Shown: positions 56,217 through 64,000 of the stretch, piece after piece
Numbering within the stretch: position 1 is the first letter of the stretch
Layout of the letters: each line of letters begins with the position of its first letter
Source of the DNA: Nitrosomonas nitrosa
GTDB taxonomy: Bacteria; Pseudomonadota; Gammaproteobacteria; Burkholderiales; Nitrosomonadaceae
DNA: 64,000 bases
Direction: 5' to 3'
NCBI RefSeq assembly: GCF_003051105.1
Contig: NZ_QAOO01000010.1
Location: forward strand, 62,001 to 126,000
Position numbers and translations under genes: made by a program
Notes under the pieces: model-generated
What the model was told of the DNA's origin: nothing
What the model saw: the letters and a program-made list of their open reading frames with translations, nothing else
Database searches by the model: none

Positions 56217-57440
56217 ATGAATTTAGATTATTTCAAGAACTGGCCAGACTATTGGAAGCAACTTCAATCGGTGCTGCTCGATCCGAAGGTCGATGAAGCC
56301 GCACTGGAAGCTTCTTTACGTGAAGCGCGAAAGAAAATGCCGTTGCCGGTGTTATGGCTGCTGGGTAAAACGCAAGCCGGTAAAACTTCGATCATCCGGG
56401 CGCTGACCGGCAACGAAACGGCTGAAATCGGCAATGGTTTCCAGCCTTGTACGCGTCATTCGCGCTTTTATGACTGCCCAGGCGAAGCCCCTGTGGTTCG
56501 CTTTCTCGATACGCGCGGACTAGGTGAGATCGCCTACGATCCCAGCGACGATATTCAATATTGCGAATCTCAGGCTCATTTATTATTGGCGGTGATGAAG
56601 GTTGCGGATATGCAGCAAGCCCCTGTTTTTGAGGTGCTGAAGACCATTCGCCAACGGCACCCCGAATGGCCCCTGCTGATGGTGCAAACCAGTCTGCATG
56701 AACTCTACGCGCAGGAGTCTCAACATATCGTTCCTTGGCCTTATGGCGAAGATCCTTTACCGCAGTCGATCCCAGATGAGCTGCGGCGAGCTTTACTGGC
56801 GCAACGCGCCGCCTTTGGAAAATTACCGGGCTCTGCCCCGATAAGCTGGGTTGCTGTCGATCTGACGTTAGCCGAAGATGGCTTCGAGCCGGTAAATTAT
56901 GGGCTCGAGGCTTTGTGGCAAGCCATTGAATTGTTGTTGCCACTTGGATTACAGCACCAATTGACCAGCGAACAAGGGGTACGTGACCTGTACGCGCAGA
57001 CCGCTCACCAACATATCGTTGGCTATTCAATGACAGCGGCGGGATTGGGTGCGTTGCCGGTCGTAGACTTGGTTGCCGTATCGACCGTGCAGGCAAAGCT
57101 TTTGCATGGCTTGGCCACGCTCTATGGTCAGCGCTGGGATAAGCGCGCCATTACGGAATTTCTCGCGCTGGTGGGTGCAGGAATTGCCTCCGGGTATGTA
57201 ATGCGGATGGTTGGCCGGGCGGTTACCAAAATCATTCCTTTTTTCGGGCAAACCGTCGGCGCTGTCTGGGGGGCAAGCGCCAGCGGGGCATCGACCTACG
57301 CGCTTGGCAAGGCCGCGGTTTATTTCTTCACTCGCCGTAAGGATGGGCTCAATGTCGATCCGGACACGCTGCGGCGCATCTATGCGGAAGCGCTGGAAAG
57401 TGGCGCTTCCCTGCTTAAGGAGCGGCTCCGCGGCAAATGA
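56217..57440 (+). CDS. GTPase with C-terminal membrane DUF697-like part
   Basis: Protein of 407 residues from ATG 56217 (TTG 56214 would add one residue). N-terminal GTPase: G1 loop GKTQAGKTS at 50-58, G3 DTRGLGE near 98; the usual NKxD is replaced by QTSLHELY, so base recognition is atypical. Residues 260-380 are hydrophobic/glycine-rich, with helices like GYSMTAAGLGALPVVDLVAV and GAGIASGYVMRMVGRAV, as in DUF697 proteins. Its stop overlaps the start of a second GTPase gene (ATGA). Both are membrane-associated GTPases of unknown role and probably work as a pair. Confidence 0.82.
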   Translation: MNLDYFKNWPDYWKQLQSVLLDPKVDEAALEASLREARKKMPLPVLWLLGKTQAGKTSIIRALTGNETAEIGNGFQPCTRHSRFYDCPGEAPVVRFLDTRGLGEIAYDPSDDIQYCESQAHLLLAVMKVADMQQAPVFEVLKTIRQRHPEWPLLMVQTSLHELYAQESQHIVPWPYGEDPLPQSIPDELRRALLAQRAAFGKLPGSAPISWVAVDLTLAEDGFEPVNYGLEALWQAIELLLPLGLQHQLTSEQGVRDLYAQTAHQHIVGYSMTAAGLGALPVVDLVAVSTVQAKLLHGLATLYGQRWDKRAITEFLALVGAGIASGYVMRMVGRAVTKIIPFFGQTVGAVWGASASGASTYALGKAAVYFFTRRKDGLNVDPDTLRRIYAEALESGASLLKERLRGK

Positions 57441-58999
57441 AAACAGTGTTTAAGCGAATCGATCCACTGCGCTTATTCGCGCTGGCTCTGCTGGGGTTGC
57501 CAACATTGGCAGTGTTCGGCCTGGGAATACTATGGCTATGGCAAACCGGGAACTTGCTTTACTGGGCGGTCGTCATGGCGGTATTCGGCGCGCTCGGCTA
57601 TGGCCTGCAATATTGGTTGGCGCAACGGGATCGCAAGCTACTCGATGAAATCGCAACAGAGCCCAATCCGGATTGGTCGCCAAGCGCAGAAGCGGTTTGG
57701 CAAGAAGTCGAAAAATTGGCAGCAACCTGTGATCCCAAGGATTGGCCGATCGAAGAGGCTTCCTGGATATTGGAGCTCGGCAGGCGCACTTTGGATACGG
57801 TGGCACAGAGCTATCATCCGCAATCAGAAAAGCCGTTCCTGGAGATCAATGTGCCGCATGCGTTGCTGATCATCGAGCAAGCCAGCCGCGATTTACGCAA
57901 AGAAGTGACTGAAAACATCCCCCTCAGCGATCGCTTGACCATTGGCGATTTGCTTCGGATGCATCGTTGGAAAACCAAAGCAGAGCAAATCTACAATGTT
58001 TACCGTGCGGGCAGAGTACTGGTCAATCCCGTGAATGCCTTATTCGGCGAAATATGGCGGCACTTGCGTGAACGCAGCTTTGGCGTCGCTCAGGGTGAGC
58101 TCCATCGCTGGTTTCTGCGCACCTATGTGCGCAAGGTTGGCTATTATGCCATTGACCTTTACAGTGGGCGGCAGCCGGTAATAGAGGATGCCATACAACC
58201 CGCTGCATCGCAAACAGCTGAGTCACAAACGGATTTAGGCAAGGCGGAGCGAGCGGCGGTCGTGCCTGAGGAGCCACTGCGCATTCTTGTGCTGGGGCGC
58301 ACCAATGCGGGTAAGTCGAGCTTGATCAATGCTTTGTTCGGCAAACTCACCACAGCCACCGATATCCTGCCGGATACGACGCGCGCGATCACACCTTTTG
58401 TACTGCAACGCGAAGGACTGACCCAGGCGTTGATTTTCGATACCCCAGGCTGTGACAGTTCGCGCTACAGTGAGAAGCAGGTGCATGCAGCTGCCTTGGA
58501 GACCGATTTGATTTTGTGGGTCAGTCCGGCTAATCGACCCGACCGGCAGGCCGAACGGCAGTGCCTGGATGCCTTGCGTATGTTTCAGACCACGCAATTG
58601 AATCGCCGTCCGCCGCCCCTGCTGATCGTCATGAGCCATATCGATCTGTTGCGCCCTGCGAGCGCTTGGCAGCCACCTTATAACCTTAGCGATTTGCAAG
58701 ATAACAGCAAAGCGGCCAGTATCCGCGCTGCGTTGCAAGCCGTAGCCACCGATCTCGCGGTGCCGGTGGAACGGGTCATCCCGGTCTGCCTCAAGGAAGG
58801 TAAGGTGTACAACGTCAACGACGCGCTTTGGTCTGCGATATTGAATTTTCAGGACGAAGCGCTGCGCGTCCGGTTGCTGCGCTGTCTGGATGCAAAAAAA
58901 CGCGCCGAAGATTGGGTATTGCTGCGCCGCCAATTGATCAGTACCGGGCGGTTTCTGTGGAATTTGCCGGATAAGCTGGGTAAACGCGCAGGGGAATGA
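57437..58999 (+). CDS. Membrane GTPase with Era-like domain
   Basis: Protein of 520 residues. Two membrane spans near the N-terminus (about 12-32 and 35-55), a soluble helical region (about 60-275), then a GTPase domain with G1 GRTNAGKSSLIN (about 286), G3 DTPG (about 335) and a G4-like MSHIDLLRP (about 400). The order resembles YfjP/HSR1-type membrane GTPases, where the enzyme follows membrane hairpins. The helical middle resembles no family I know. Four-base overlap with the preceding GTPase gene argues for a joint function, perhaps a dynamin-like membrane machine; this is inference. Confidence 0.82.
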   Translation: MKTVFKRIDPLRLFALALLGLPTLAVFGLGILWLWQTGNLLYWAVVMAVFGALGYGLQYWLAQRDRKLLDEIATEPNPDWSPSAEAVWQEVEKLAATCDPKDWPIEEASWILELGRRTLDTVAQSYHPQSEKPFLEINVPHALLIIEQASRDLRKEVTENIPLSDRLTIGDLLRMHRWKTKAEQIYNVYRAGRVLVNPVNALFGEIWRHLRERSFGVAQGELHRWFLRTYVRKVGYYAIDLYSGRQPVIEDAIQPAASQTAESQTDLGKAERAAVVPEEPLRILVLGRTNAGKSSLINALFGKLTTATDILPDTTRAITPFVLQREGLTQALIFDTPGCDSSRYSEKQVHAAALETDLILWVSPANRPDRQAERQCLDALRMFQTTQLNRRPPPLLIVMSHIDLLRPASAWQPPYNLSDLQDNSKAASIRAALQAVATDLAVPVERVIPVCLKEGKVYNVNDALWSAILNFQDEALRVRLLRCLDAKKRAEDWVLLRRQLISTGRFLWNLPDKLGKRAGE

Positions 59000-59143
59000 T
59001 GGGCGATGTAATGATGTGTCAGGGCATCCTGATCTGTTAGCGACATGCCGGCGTAGCATGTTTGACCCTGGCATGGTCACCAATGTGGTGATCAACGAAT
59101 AGTGATGCCGGGTTTGTTGGCTGGGTGGGTGGAAAAAGGATGG

Positions 59144-59560
59144 TTACTCATCCTCGATTTTGCTGCGCAGTGATTTTAGCTGGCTTCGAATCACCTTGCT
59201 GGCCAACCGCTTTGCTTTAGATGCCTTGGTCGGTTGAGTGGGTCTTCGTGTTTTTTTCTCGATGGTTACGCTTCTGATAAGCGCAATCAGGCGGTTCAAC
59301 GCATCCTCTTTATTCTTCAGTTGACTGTTATAACGCTGAGCTTTGATGATCACCACCCCATCTTTTGAAATATGGCTGTCGTGCAAATTCAGCAGCCTTT
59401 CCTTGTAAAGATCGGGCAGCGATGAGGCTTTGATATCGAATTTTAAATGCACAGCGGTCGATACCTTGTTTACATTCTGCCCGCCAGCACCTTGCGAACG
59501 TATCGCATGTATTTCGATCTCTGACAGCGGTAAGGTTAAATGGTCGGTTATTTGAATCAT
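59144..59560 (-). CDS. arfB: Alternative ribosome-rescue factor ArfB
   Basis: Protein of 138 residues from ATG 59560; an in-frame upstream start adds 13 residues that look unlike the family. It hydrolyses peptidyl-tRNA on stalled ribosomes, a backup to the SmpB/tmRNA route also encoded here. The catalytic GGQ is at 26-28 in the setting [17 protein letters not shown], and the basic C-terminal tail ([21 protein letters not shown]) fits the mRNA channel. It stands alone and converges on the GTPase operon. Confidence 0.95.
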   Translation of the reverse strand: MIQITDHLTLPLSEIEIHAIRSQGAGGQNVNKVSTAVHLKFDIKASSLPDLYKERLLNLHDSHISKDGVVIIKAQRYNSQLKNKEDALNRLIALIRSVTIEKKTRRPTQPTKASKAKRLASKVIRSQLKSLRSKIEDE

Positions 59561-59636
59561 GAACAGGGCTGACGCACTTGTTGATAATGTATCCGTCAAC
59601 GCCGAGTCTTATTTGACATGACGGATTGATCCAATT

Positions 59637-59880
59637 AAACCTAGATTCCTCTAGTTGATTGCTAATTCTGGCGCTAACATTATGAATATTCTAGCTTTGC
59701 AACAATTTTCGTCTTCACCTTTCGGGTTGTCAACGCTACGATGCAGACTGCGCGATTTTATGGGCGCATGACTGCGTTGCAACTCCTTGGAATAGAGTGA
59801 CTATTCCGCGTCGTTGCGCCTTGTCCTGCACCCCTAAAACCGCACATTCCGTCCCGTCCAACCGAGGAATCTAGGTTAAA
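59637..59880. repeat. Miniature inverted-repeat element
   Basis: About 240 bases bounded by a perfect 12-base inverted repeat, CCTAGATTCCTC at 59641-59652 and its complement at 59864-59875, with partly matching flanks. It encodes nothing. Inside is a small hairpin GGAATAG-AGTGA-CTATTCC. The right part (CTGCACCCCTAAAACCGCAC) resembles short repeats I associate with ammonia oxidisers, though I cannot verify this here. The surrounding gap (59561-60026) has no gene; AAGGACGT before ATG 60027 is the ribosome binding site of the hsdM remnant. Confidence 0.6.
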
Positions 59881-60026
59881 GCATCGCTAAATGGTTATCC
59901 AGGGTTAATATTACGCCGGTGACTACATCGATATTCAATTTTTCTAAAATTCATGTTATTGGTACCTCTCTGGGCAAGCACTGTCCAGCTCAATAGCGCA
60001 ATAATAAAAAAAACAAATAAGGACGT

Positions 60027-60968
60027 ATGAATCATCACTCTCTTTCCGCCATTATCTGGTTGGTCGCCGATCTGTTGCGCGGCGATTACAAGCAATCGGA
60101 GTACGGCAAGGTGATTTTACCATTCACGGTATTACGCCGCCTCGACTGCGTACTGGAAACCACCAAGGCAGCGGTGCTGGCCGAGCATGCCGATAAACTG
60201 AAAGCCGATATCAATCCGGAACCTTTTCTGCTGCGCAAGGCGGGGCAGAGTTTTTACAACATCTCGCCGCTGGACATGAAGAAACTCATGGGCGATCAGG
60301 ATCACATCAGGGAAAATCTGTGCGCCTATAGTCAGGGATTTTCCGCTGCGGTGCGGGATATTTTCGAGCGTTTCGATTTTTATACGCAAATCGAACGGCT
60401 GACCAAAGCCGGATTACTGTATCAGGTGACCGAACGTTTTGCGCATGTCGATCTGCACCCGGATAAAGTATAAAGCTCGAATTATCTGATATCCAGAGAG
60501 TTGCTGTTTCTATTGGCACCGAAGGTGAGAGGACAAGAGTTCGGCCAGGTGGCATAATGTTTTCCATCACGGCTTATCTCGGTTCAGTTGCAGTAGCTCC
60601 TGAGAAATTAGAGACAGCGTATGTAAGCCAACATGTTGCCTTAGCAAGACTAGGGCATTGTTATCTTTTGCCTGAATGGGTTGGTTATGTTTCGCTATCA
60701 ATTGTAGGTAAAACCTATCTAGAAACCCAAGCTATGGCGGGACAAAAATTCTGCTGGGTTTAGAGGATGTAGCCAATCTATTGATGACCTTCCATCCATA
60801 AACGAACAATCCGCAATCACTGCCTTTCTTGATTGCGAAACCACGAAAATCGATGAACTGATTGCCGAAGCCCGGCATGTCATCGAATTACTCAAGGAAC
60901 GCCGCATCGCCCTCATTTCCGCCGCCGTTACCGGAAAAATTGACGTGCGCGGTCTGGTATCGGATTAA
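60027..60968 (+). pseudogene. Fused remnant of hsdM and hsdS (type I restriction-modification)
   Basis: A wreck of two genes. Residues 1-148 (60027-60473) are the N-terminal domain of a type I DNA methyltransferase (RGDYKQSEYGKVILPFTVLRRL, ending RFAHVDLHPDKV); the catalytic domain with its NPPF motif is missing. Directly after, in another frame, comes the second half of a specificity subunit: PGGIMFSITAYLGSVAVAP and AYVSQHVALARL, then in a third frame YGGTKILLGLEDVANLLM, then in a fourth step PSINEQSAITAFLD to LISAAVTGKIDVRGL with stop at 60968. Two frameshifts (about 60730 and 60788) plus the deletion make it non-functional. The missing part is about 1000 bases of hsdM plus the first half of hsdS. 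Confidence 0.85.
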
Positions 60969-61087
60969 CGGGTAGTGGAATAAGCCGCAAAACGATTTCC
61001 GCCCTGAAATCACTTTGCTATCGTCCGTATTGTCATGTGCAGCAAAACACCTATAATGGCTGAATTAGCTATTTGGAGGATTTAACC

Positions 61088-61369
61088 ATGAGAATCATGA
61101 CATCTGTCGAGGCCCAGAATCATTTTGGGGAACTCATCGACGCGGCGCAACGCGAACCGGTCACCATTACCCGGCGCGGCCGTCCGGTGGTTTATGTGGT
61201 TTCGCAACAGGAATACGATGAGTTGACCAAAAGGTTGGCCATCAATCAAAGTCAGGTTGACATCGAAAAAGCCAAAGCAGCGGTTGCGACTTTTCGCGGC
61301 AAAGGCAAAGGCGGCGCGGTCGAGCGGCTATTGGAAGATCGTAAGGCTGATCGCGAACGGGAAGAATGA
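61088..61369 (+). CDS. Phd/YefM-family antitoxin
   Basis: Protein of 93 residues from ATG 61088 with GGAGG ten bases upstream. The first half, MRIMTSVEAQNHFGELIDAAQ and VTITRRGRPVVYVVSQQEYDEL (in parts here), is the Phd/YefM DNA-binding fold; the second half is a charged helix that should wrap the toxin. It binds and neutralises the PIN-domain toxin encoded next, and as a complex represses its own promoter. It overlaps the toxin gene by four bases. Confidence 0.92.
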   Translation: MRIMTSVEAQNHFGELIDAAQREPVTITRRGRPVVYVVSQQEYDELTKRLAINQSQVDIEKAKAAVATFRGKGKGGAVERLLEDRKADREREE

Positions 61370-61758
61370 GCGGCTTCCTGCTGGATACATCTGCTTTACT
61401 GGCCCTGCGTGATAATGAGCAGGGAGCCAACCGGGTCAGCGAGCTGTTAAGCGATGGTTCGCCTTGTTACGGCTCATTCATGACCTTGATGGAAGTGTTT
61501 TATCGGGTGTGGAAAGATGAGGGCGAAGCCGCCGCCCGCGAAGCGTATGCGGACTGTCTTAATTTGCCGATGGTCTGGATTCATGAGTCTCCCGAGATTT
61601 TACAACGGGCCGCCGCGATTAAAGCAACGCATCCGCTATCGGTTGCCGATGCCTGGATAGCAGCAACGGCATGGGAATTGGAGGCAACGCTGGTGCATAA
61701 AGACCCGGAATTTGAGCAATTGCCGGAGCTGCTGCAAGCGTGTTTGCCCTATAAATAA
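61366..61758 (+). CDS. PIN-domain (VapC-type) toxin
   Basis: Protein of 130 residues. PIN toxins are Mg-dependent RNases, in the VapC case often cutting initiator tRNA or rRNA. The acidic site is complete: Asp7 (FLLDTSALLAL), Glu43 (LMEVFY), Asp95 (SVADAWIAATA) and Asp113 (VHKDPEF). It begins with ATG overlapping the antitoxin stop (ATGA). Phd with VapC is a less usual partner choice than VapB with VapC but is known. It is placed directly before the first hsdR fragment. Confidence 0.93.
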   Translation: MSGFLLDTSALLALRDNEQGANRVSELLSDGSPCYGSFMTLMEVFYRVWKDEGEAAAREAYADCLNLPMVWIHESPEILQRAAAIKATHPLSVADAWIAATAWELEATLVHKDPEFEQLPELLQACLPYK

Positions 61759-61768
61759 AGGAGACCGG

Positions 61769-62182
61769 GTGAGCCTTCATCACGAAATCAGTTTCGAGAC
61801 TGAAATATGTGACCATCTGGCCGCGCATGACTGGCTGTACGCCGCAGGCGATGCACAAGCCTACGATCGGGCCAGCGCCTTATTCCCGGTGGATGTCGTC
61901 GATTGGATAAAAACCACGCAACCCACAGCCTGGGAAACGCTGGAGAAGAATCACGGCGCGCCAGTGCCGGCCAGTCGAGATCGATGGTGCTGTTTTCCAG
62001 GTGACCGGTGGCAAGAATGCAGGACTGCGCATAATCCCGGTACGCCAGCGGTATGTTGGTGTGGGCCGCCACGCCCGGAAATGGACGAATCGCCTTCTTT
62101 TGGCCTGAGTGCGCGTTGGCCTTTTTTTGCCAGCCATATTTTGCCGAGTAGCGCTTGCTTAACCGCACGATCAATAATATGA
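61769..62182 (+). pseudogene. Duplicated N-terminal fragment of hsdR, then unrelated sequence
   Basis: From GTG 61769 (AAGGAG upstream) the frame reads 65 residues that are about 75 percent identical to the start of the hsdR gene at 62766: LHHEISFETEICDHLAAHDWLY and ALFPVDVVDWIKTTQPTAWETLEKNHGA (in parts). After about 61963 similarity ends abruptly and the frame goes on through unrelated sequence to 62182. On the minus strand that following part (about 61965-62160) reads better as a protein fragment (KAIRPFPGVAAHTNIPLAY, ATGHLENSTIDLDWPAL), of unknown origin. It looks like the scar of a partial duplication with a foreign join. Not expected to make a working product. Confidence 0.8.
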
Positions 62183-62223
62183 TCAGCCGTACTATTAATT
62201 GGTTGTCAGGAGGAGGTAATGCA

Positions 62224-62487
62224 ATGTCCCATATCAGCGCCAACGATTTGAAAACCAAAGGTGTCGCCGCCATTGAAGCGGCGTTGGGCGACTCGCCGGA
62301 GGCGATTGTTTCGGTACGCGGCAAGGATCGGTTTGTGGTCATGGATATCGCGCATTACCATTACCTGCGCGAATGCGAGCTGGATGCCGCCATTGCGGAA
62401 ACGCAGGCGGATCTGGCGGCAGGCCGGTTTACAACCGAAACTGCCGAGGAACATGCGGCCTGGCTTGACCAGACATGTTCCAGCTAG
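62224..62487 (+). CDS. Phd-family antitoxin, second module
   Basis: Protein of 87 residues from ATG 62224 with GGAGG seven bases before; a longer frame from 62155 is not needed. The start HISANDLKTKGVAAIEAAL and the strand EAIVSVRGKDRFVVMDI are of the Phd/prevent-host-death type used with RelE/ParE toxins. It overlaps the toxin gene by 13 bases. It differs strongly from the antitoxin at 61088, so the two modules are not copies of each other. Confidence 0.9.
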   Translation: MSHISANDLKTKGVAAIEAALGDSPEAIVSVRGKDRFVVMDIAHYHYLRECELDAAIAETQADLAAGRFTTETAEEHAAWLDQTCSS

Positions 62488-62747
62488 TGTTCACCGAACA
62501 GTACAAACGCAAGGAAATCAGGTTCCTGAAACGGCATCCGGCGCTCAGGCAGACCTACGTCAAAACGTTGCAACTGCTGGAAGCCAACCCCAATCACCCC
62601 TCGCTGCGTTTGCATCCGTTGCAGGGCAAGCATCAAGGTTTGCATTCGGTTTCCATTAACCTGTCCTGTCGCATCACTTTGGAACTATTGATTCAGGATA
62701 AGCGTATTATTCCGGTGAATGTGGGCGATCATGACGCGGTTTATTGA
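62475..62747 (+). CDS. RelE/YoeB-superfamily toxin
   Basis: Protein of 90 residues with the RelE/ParE fold: VFTEQYKRKEIRFLKRHP as first strand-helix pair, SLRLHPLQGKHQGLHSVSI as central strands, and LELLIQDKRIIPVNVGDHDAVY at the end with the C-terminal His/Asp that RelE-type RNases use. Such toxins cut mRNA on the ribosome. Coupled to the antitoxin by a 13-base overlap. It ends 18 bases before the second hsdR copy. Confidence 0.9.
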   Translation: MFQLVFTEQYKRKEIRFLKRHPALRQTYVKTLQLLEANPNHPSLRLHPLQGKHQGLHSVSINLSCRITLELLIQDKRIIPVNVGDHDAVY

Positions 62748-62765
62748 TCTGCAGGCATTCCAGCG

Positions 62766-64000
62766 ATGAGCGACCTACACAAGGAAATCCACCTCGAAAA
62801 TGAAATCTGCGATTGTCTCGCGGATCACGGCTGGCTTTATGAGCCAGGCGATGCGCATGCCTACGACCGGGGCAGCGCCTTATTCCCGGCGGATGTCGTC
62901 GCATGGGTCAAAACCACGCAACCCACAGCCTGGGAAATGCTGGAGAAGAATCATGGCGCGCAGGCGCTGGCGGTGTTGTCGCGGCGGTTGCGTGATTCGC
63001 TCGATCAGCGCGGCACACTGGATGTGTTGCGCTATGACCTGGAAATGATCGGGCTGCGGCAACCGCTTGCATTGGCCCAGTTCAAACCGGCTTTGGCGAT
63101 GAATCCCGTATTCTGGTCCGTTACGCGGCAAACCGGCTGCGGGTGGTGCGCCAGGTGCGCTATTCGCTGCATAACGAAAATGCCATCGATCTGGTGCCGT
63201 TTTTGAATGGATTGCCGGTCGCGACGGCGGAACTGAAGAGCGACTTTACCCAATCGGTCGAGGATGCCGTCGATCAATACCGTTTTGACCGCTTGCCGAA
63301 ACCAAAAGGACAAAGCGCCGCCGAGCCGTTGTTGTCTTTCCCGAATGGCGCCTTGGTGCATTTTGCCGTCAGCAGCCGGGAAGTGCGCATGATCACCCGG
63401 CTGCAAGGCGCACACACGGTTTTTCTGCCGTTCATTCGCGGCGATCGGGGCGCGGCGGGCAATCCCCCAACGAGTGGGACGGTCACCGCACCGCTTACTT
63501 GTGGGAAGCTGTTTGGGCGCGGGATAGCTGGTTAGAAATTCAGGGGCGTTATCTGGTCACCCGCAAGAATGACAAAAAGCAGATCAAGACCATCATTTTT
63601 CCACGTGACCATCAGCTGGACGCTACCCGTAAATTATTGGCGGCCGTTCTCGCGGATGGCCCCGGCGGTAAATATCTGATCCAACATTCAGCCGGTTCCG
63701 GCAAAACCAATTCGATTGCCTGGACGGCGCATTTTCTGGCCGATCTGCATGACGAGCATCACCGGAAGCTGTTCGATACCGTGCTGGTGGTGTCAGACCG
63801 CAATGTGCTGGACAGCCAGTTGCAGGAAGCGATATTCGATTTTGAACGCACCGCCGGGGTGGTGGCGACCATTAAAGGCGAGGGCGTCAGCAAAAGCGGC
63901 GAATTGGCGGCAGCGTTGTCCAGCGGCAAGAAAATCGTGGTTTGTACCATCCAGACGTTTCCTTTTGCGTTGAAGGCGGTGCAGGAACTGGCCGCGACGC
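62766..64000 (+). pseudogene. hsdR: Type I restriction endonuclease subunit HsdR, frameshifted, runs off the window
   Basis: The start of a type I restriction enzyme R subunit, which cuts DNA after ATP-driven translocation. It needs two frameshifts to be read: frame one 62766 to about 63105 (LRYDLEMIGLRQPLALAQF), frame two about 63106 to 63465 (VRYAANRLRVVRQVRYSL, TAELKSDFTQSVEDAVDQYR), frame three about 63466 to the end (WDGHRTAYLWEAVWARDSW, QHSAGSGKTNSIAWTAHFL). The nuclease part with ELK and the helicase P-loop GSGKT are still recognisable. Both frameshifts are single-base losses, one in a run of five C, so sequencing error is possible, but the broken hsdM/hsdS nearby favours real decay. 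The rest of the gene lies beyond 64000. Confidence 0.85.

Noticed and set aside
58235..59095. 286-codon minus-strand frame antisense to the second GTPase
   Set aside because: Runs across the GTPase domain coding sequence; its translation has no domain and a composition typical of antisense frames.

Overview
The window reads as chromosomal DNA of a betaproteobacterium, most likely an ammonia oxidiser of the Nitrosomonas group. Pointers are: an ECF sigma factor followed by DUF3619 and DUF3106 genes, a paired cyanophycin synthetase locus with its ABC transporter and DUF1854 companion, guaB-guaA close to ratA/rnfH/smpB, an RpfE-type protein, a PEP-CTERM protein with a sigma-54-like promoter, and a small membrane protein resembling the AmoD/PmoD copper proteins. 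No rRNA, tRNA or CRISPR was recognised. The assignment rests on gene content alone.

Layout. 0.6-11.9 kb: a DUF4198 periplasmic protein; an efp-tamA-tamB run on the minus strand; uracil-DNA glycosylase, a tautomerase, uvrC and pgsA on plus; an exported-looking beta carbonic anhydrase on minus. 12.2-13.5 kb: ECF sigma factor (apparently CTG-started), DUF3619 and DUF3106, all overlapping. 13.6-21.3 kb: cyanophycin locus (ABC transporter, DUF1854, a short CphA paralogue, full-length CphA). 21.6-30.5 kb: AmoD/PmoD-like protein with a strong terminator, OsmC and GlxA-type regulator, ppsA-ppsR, a Kef-type antiporter, a tandem universal stress protein. 30.5-33.2 kb: AT-rich accessory stretch with an FkbM-like protein, decayed insertion sequence remnants and a PEP-CTERM von Willebrand protein. 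33.2-47.4 kb: MFS transporter, DUF3025, class I aldolase, an ADP-ribosylglycohydrolase homologue with an altered site, guaB, guaA, a WYL/TerB-like membrane protein, rnfH, ratA, smpB, ctaA, a PP0621-like protein, a degenerate EAL protein and an RpfE-type protein. 47.9-53.6 kb: a tripartite heavy-metal RND efflux operon. 53.7-59.6 kb: photolyase, a TIGR01777 epimerase, two overlapping membrane GTPases, arfB. 59.6-64 kb: a miniature inverted-repeat element and a broken type I restriction locus interleaved with two toxin-antitoxin pairs.

Functional links. Nitrogen and energy reserve: the cyanophycin genes build an Asp-Arg polymer; the ECF cassette lies just upstream but has no proven link. Carbon: ppsA with its own regulator ppsR, and a class I fructose-bisphosphate aldolase, fit gluconeogenesis. 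Envelope: TamA and TamB form one translocation module. Nucleotides: guaB and guaA are consecutive steps to GMP. The right end is a wreck: hsdM and hsdS are collapsed into one remnant, the hsdR N-terminus occurs twice, each copy directly behind a toxin-antitoxin pair, and the longer hsdR copy carries two frameshifts before the window ends.
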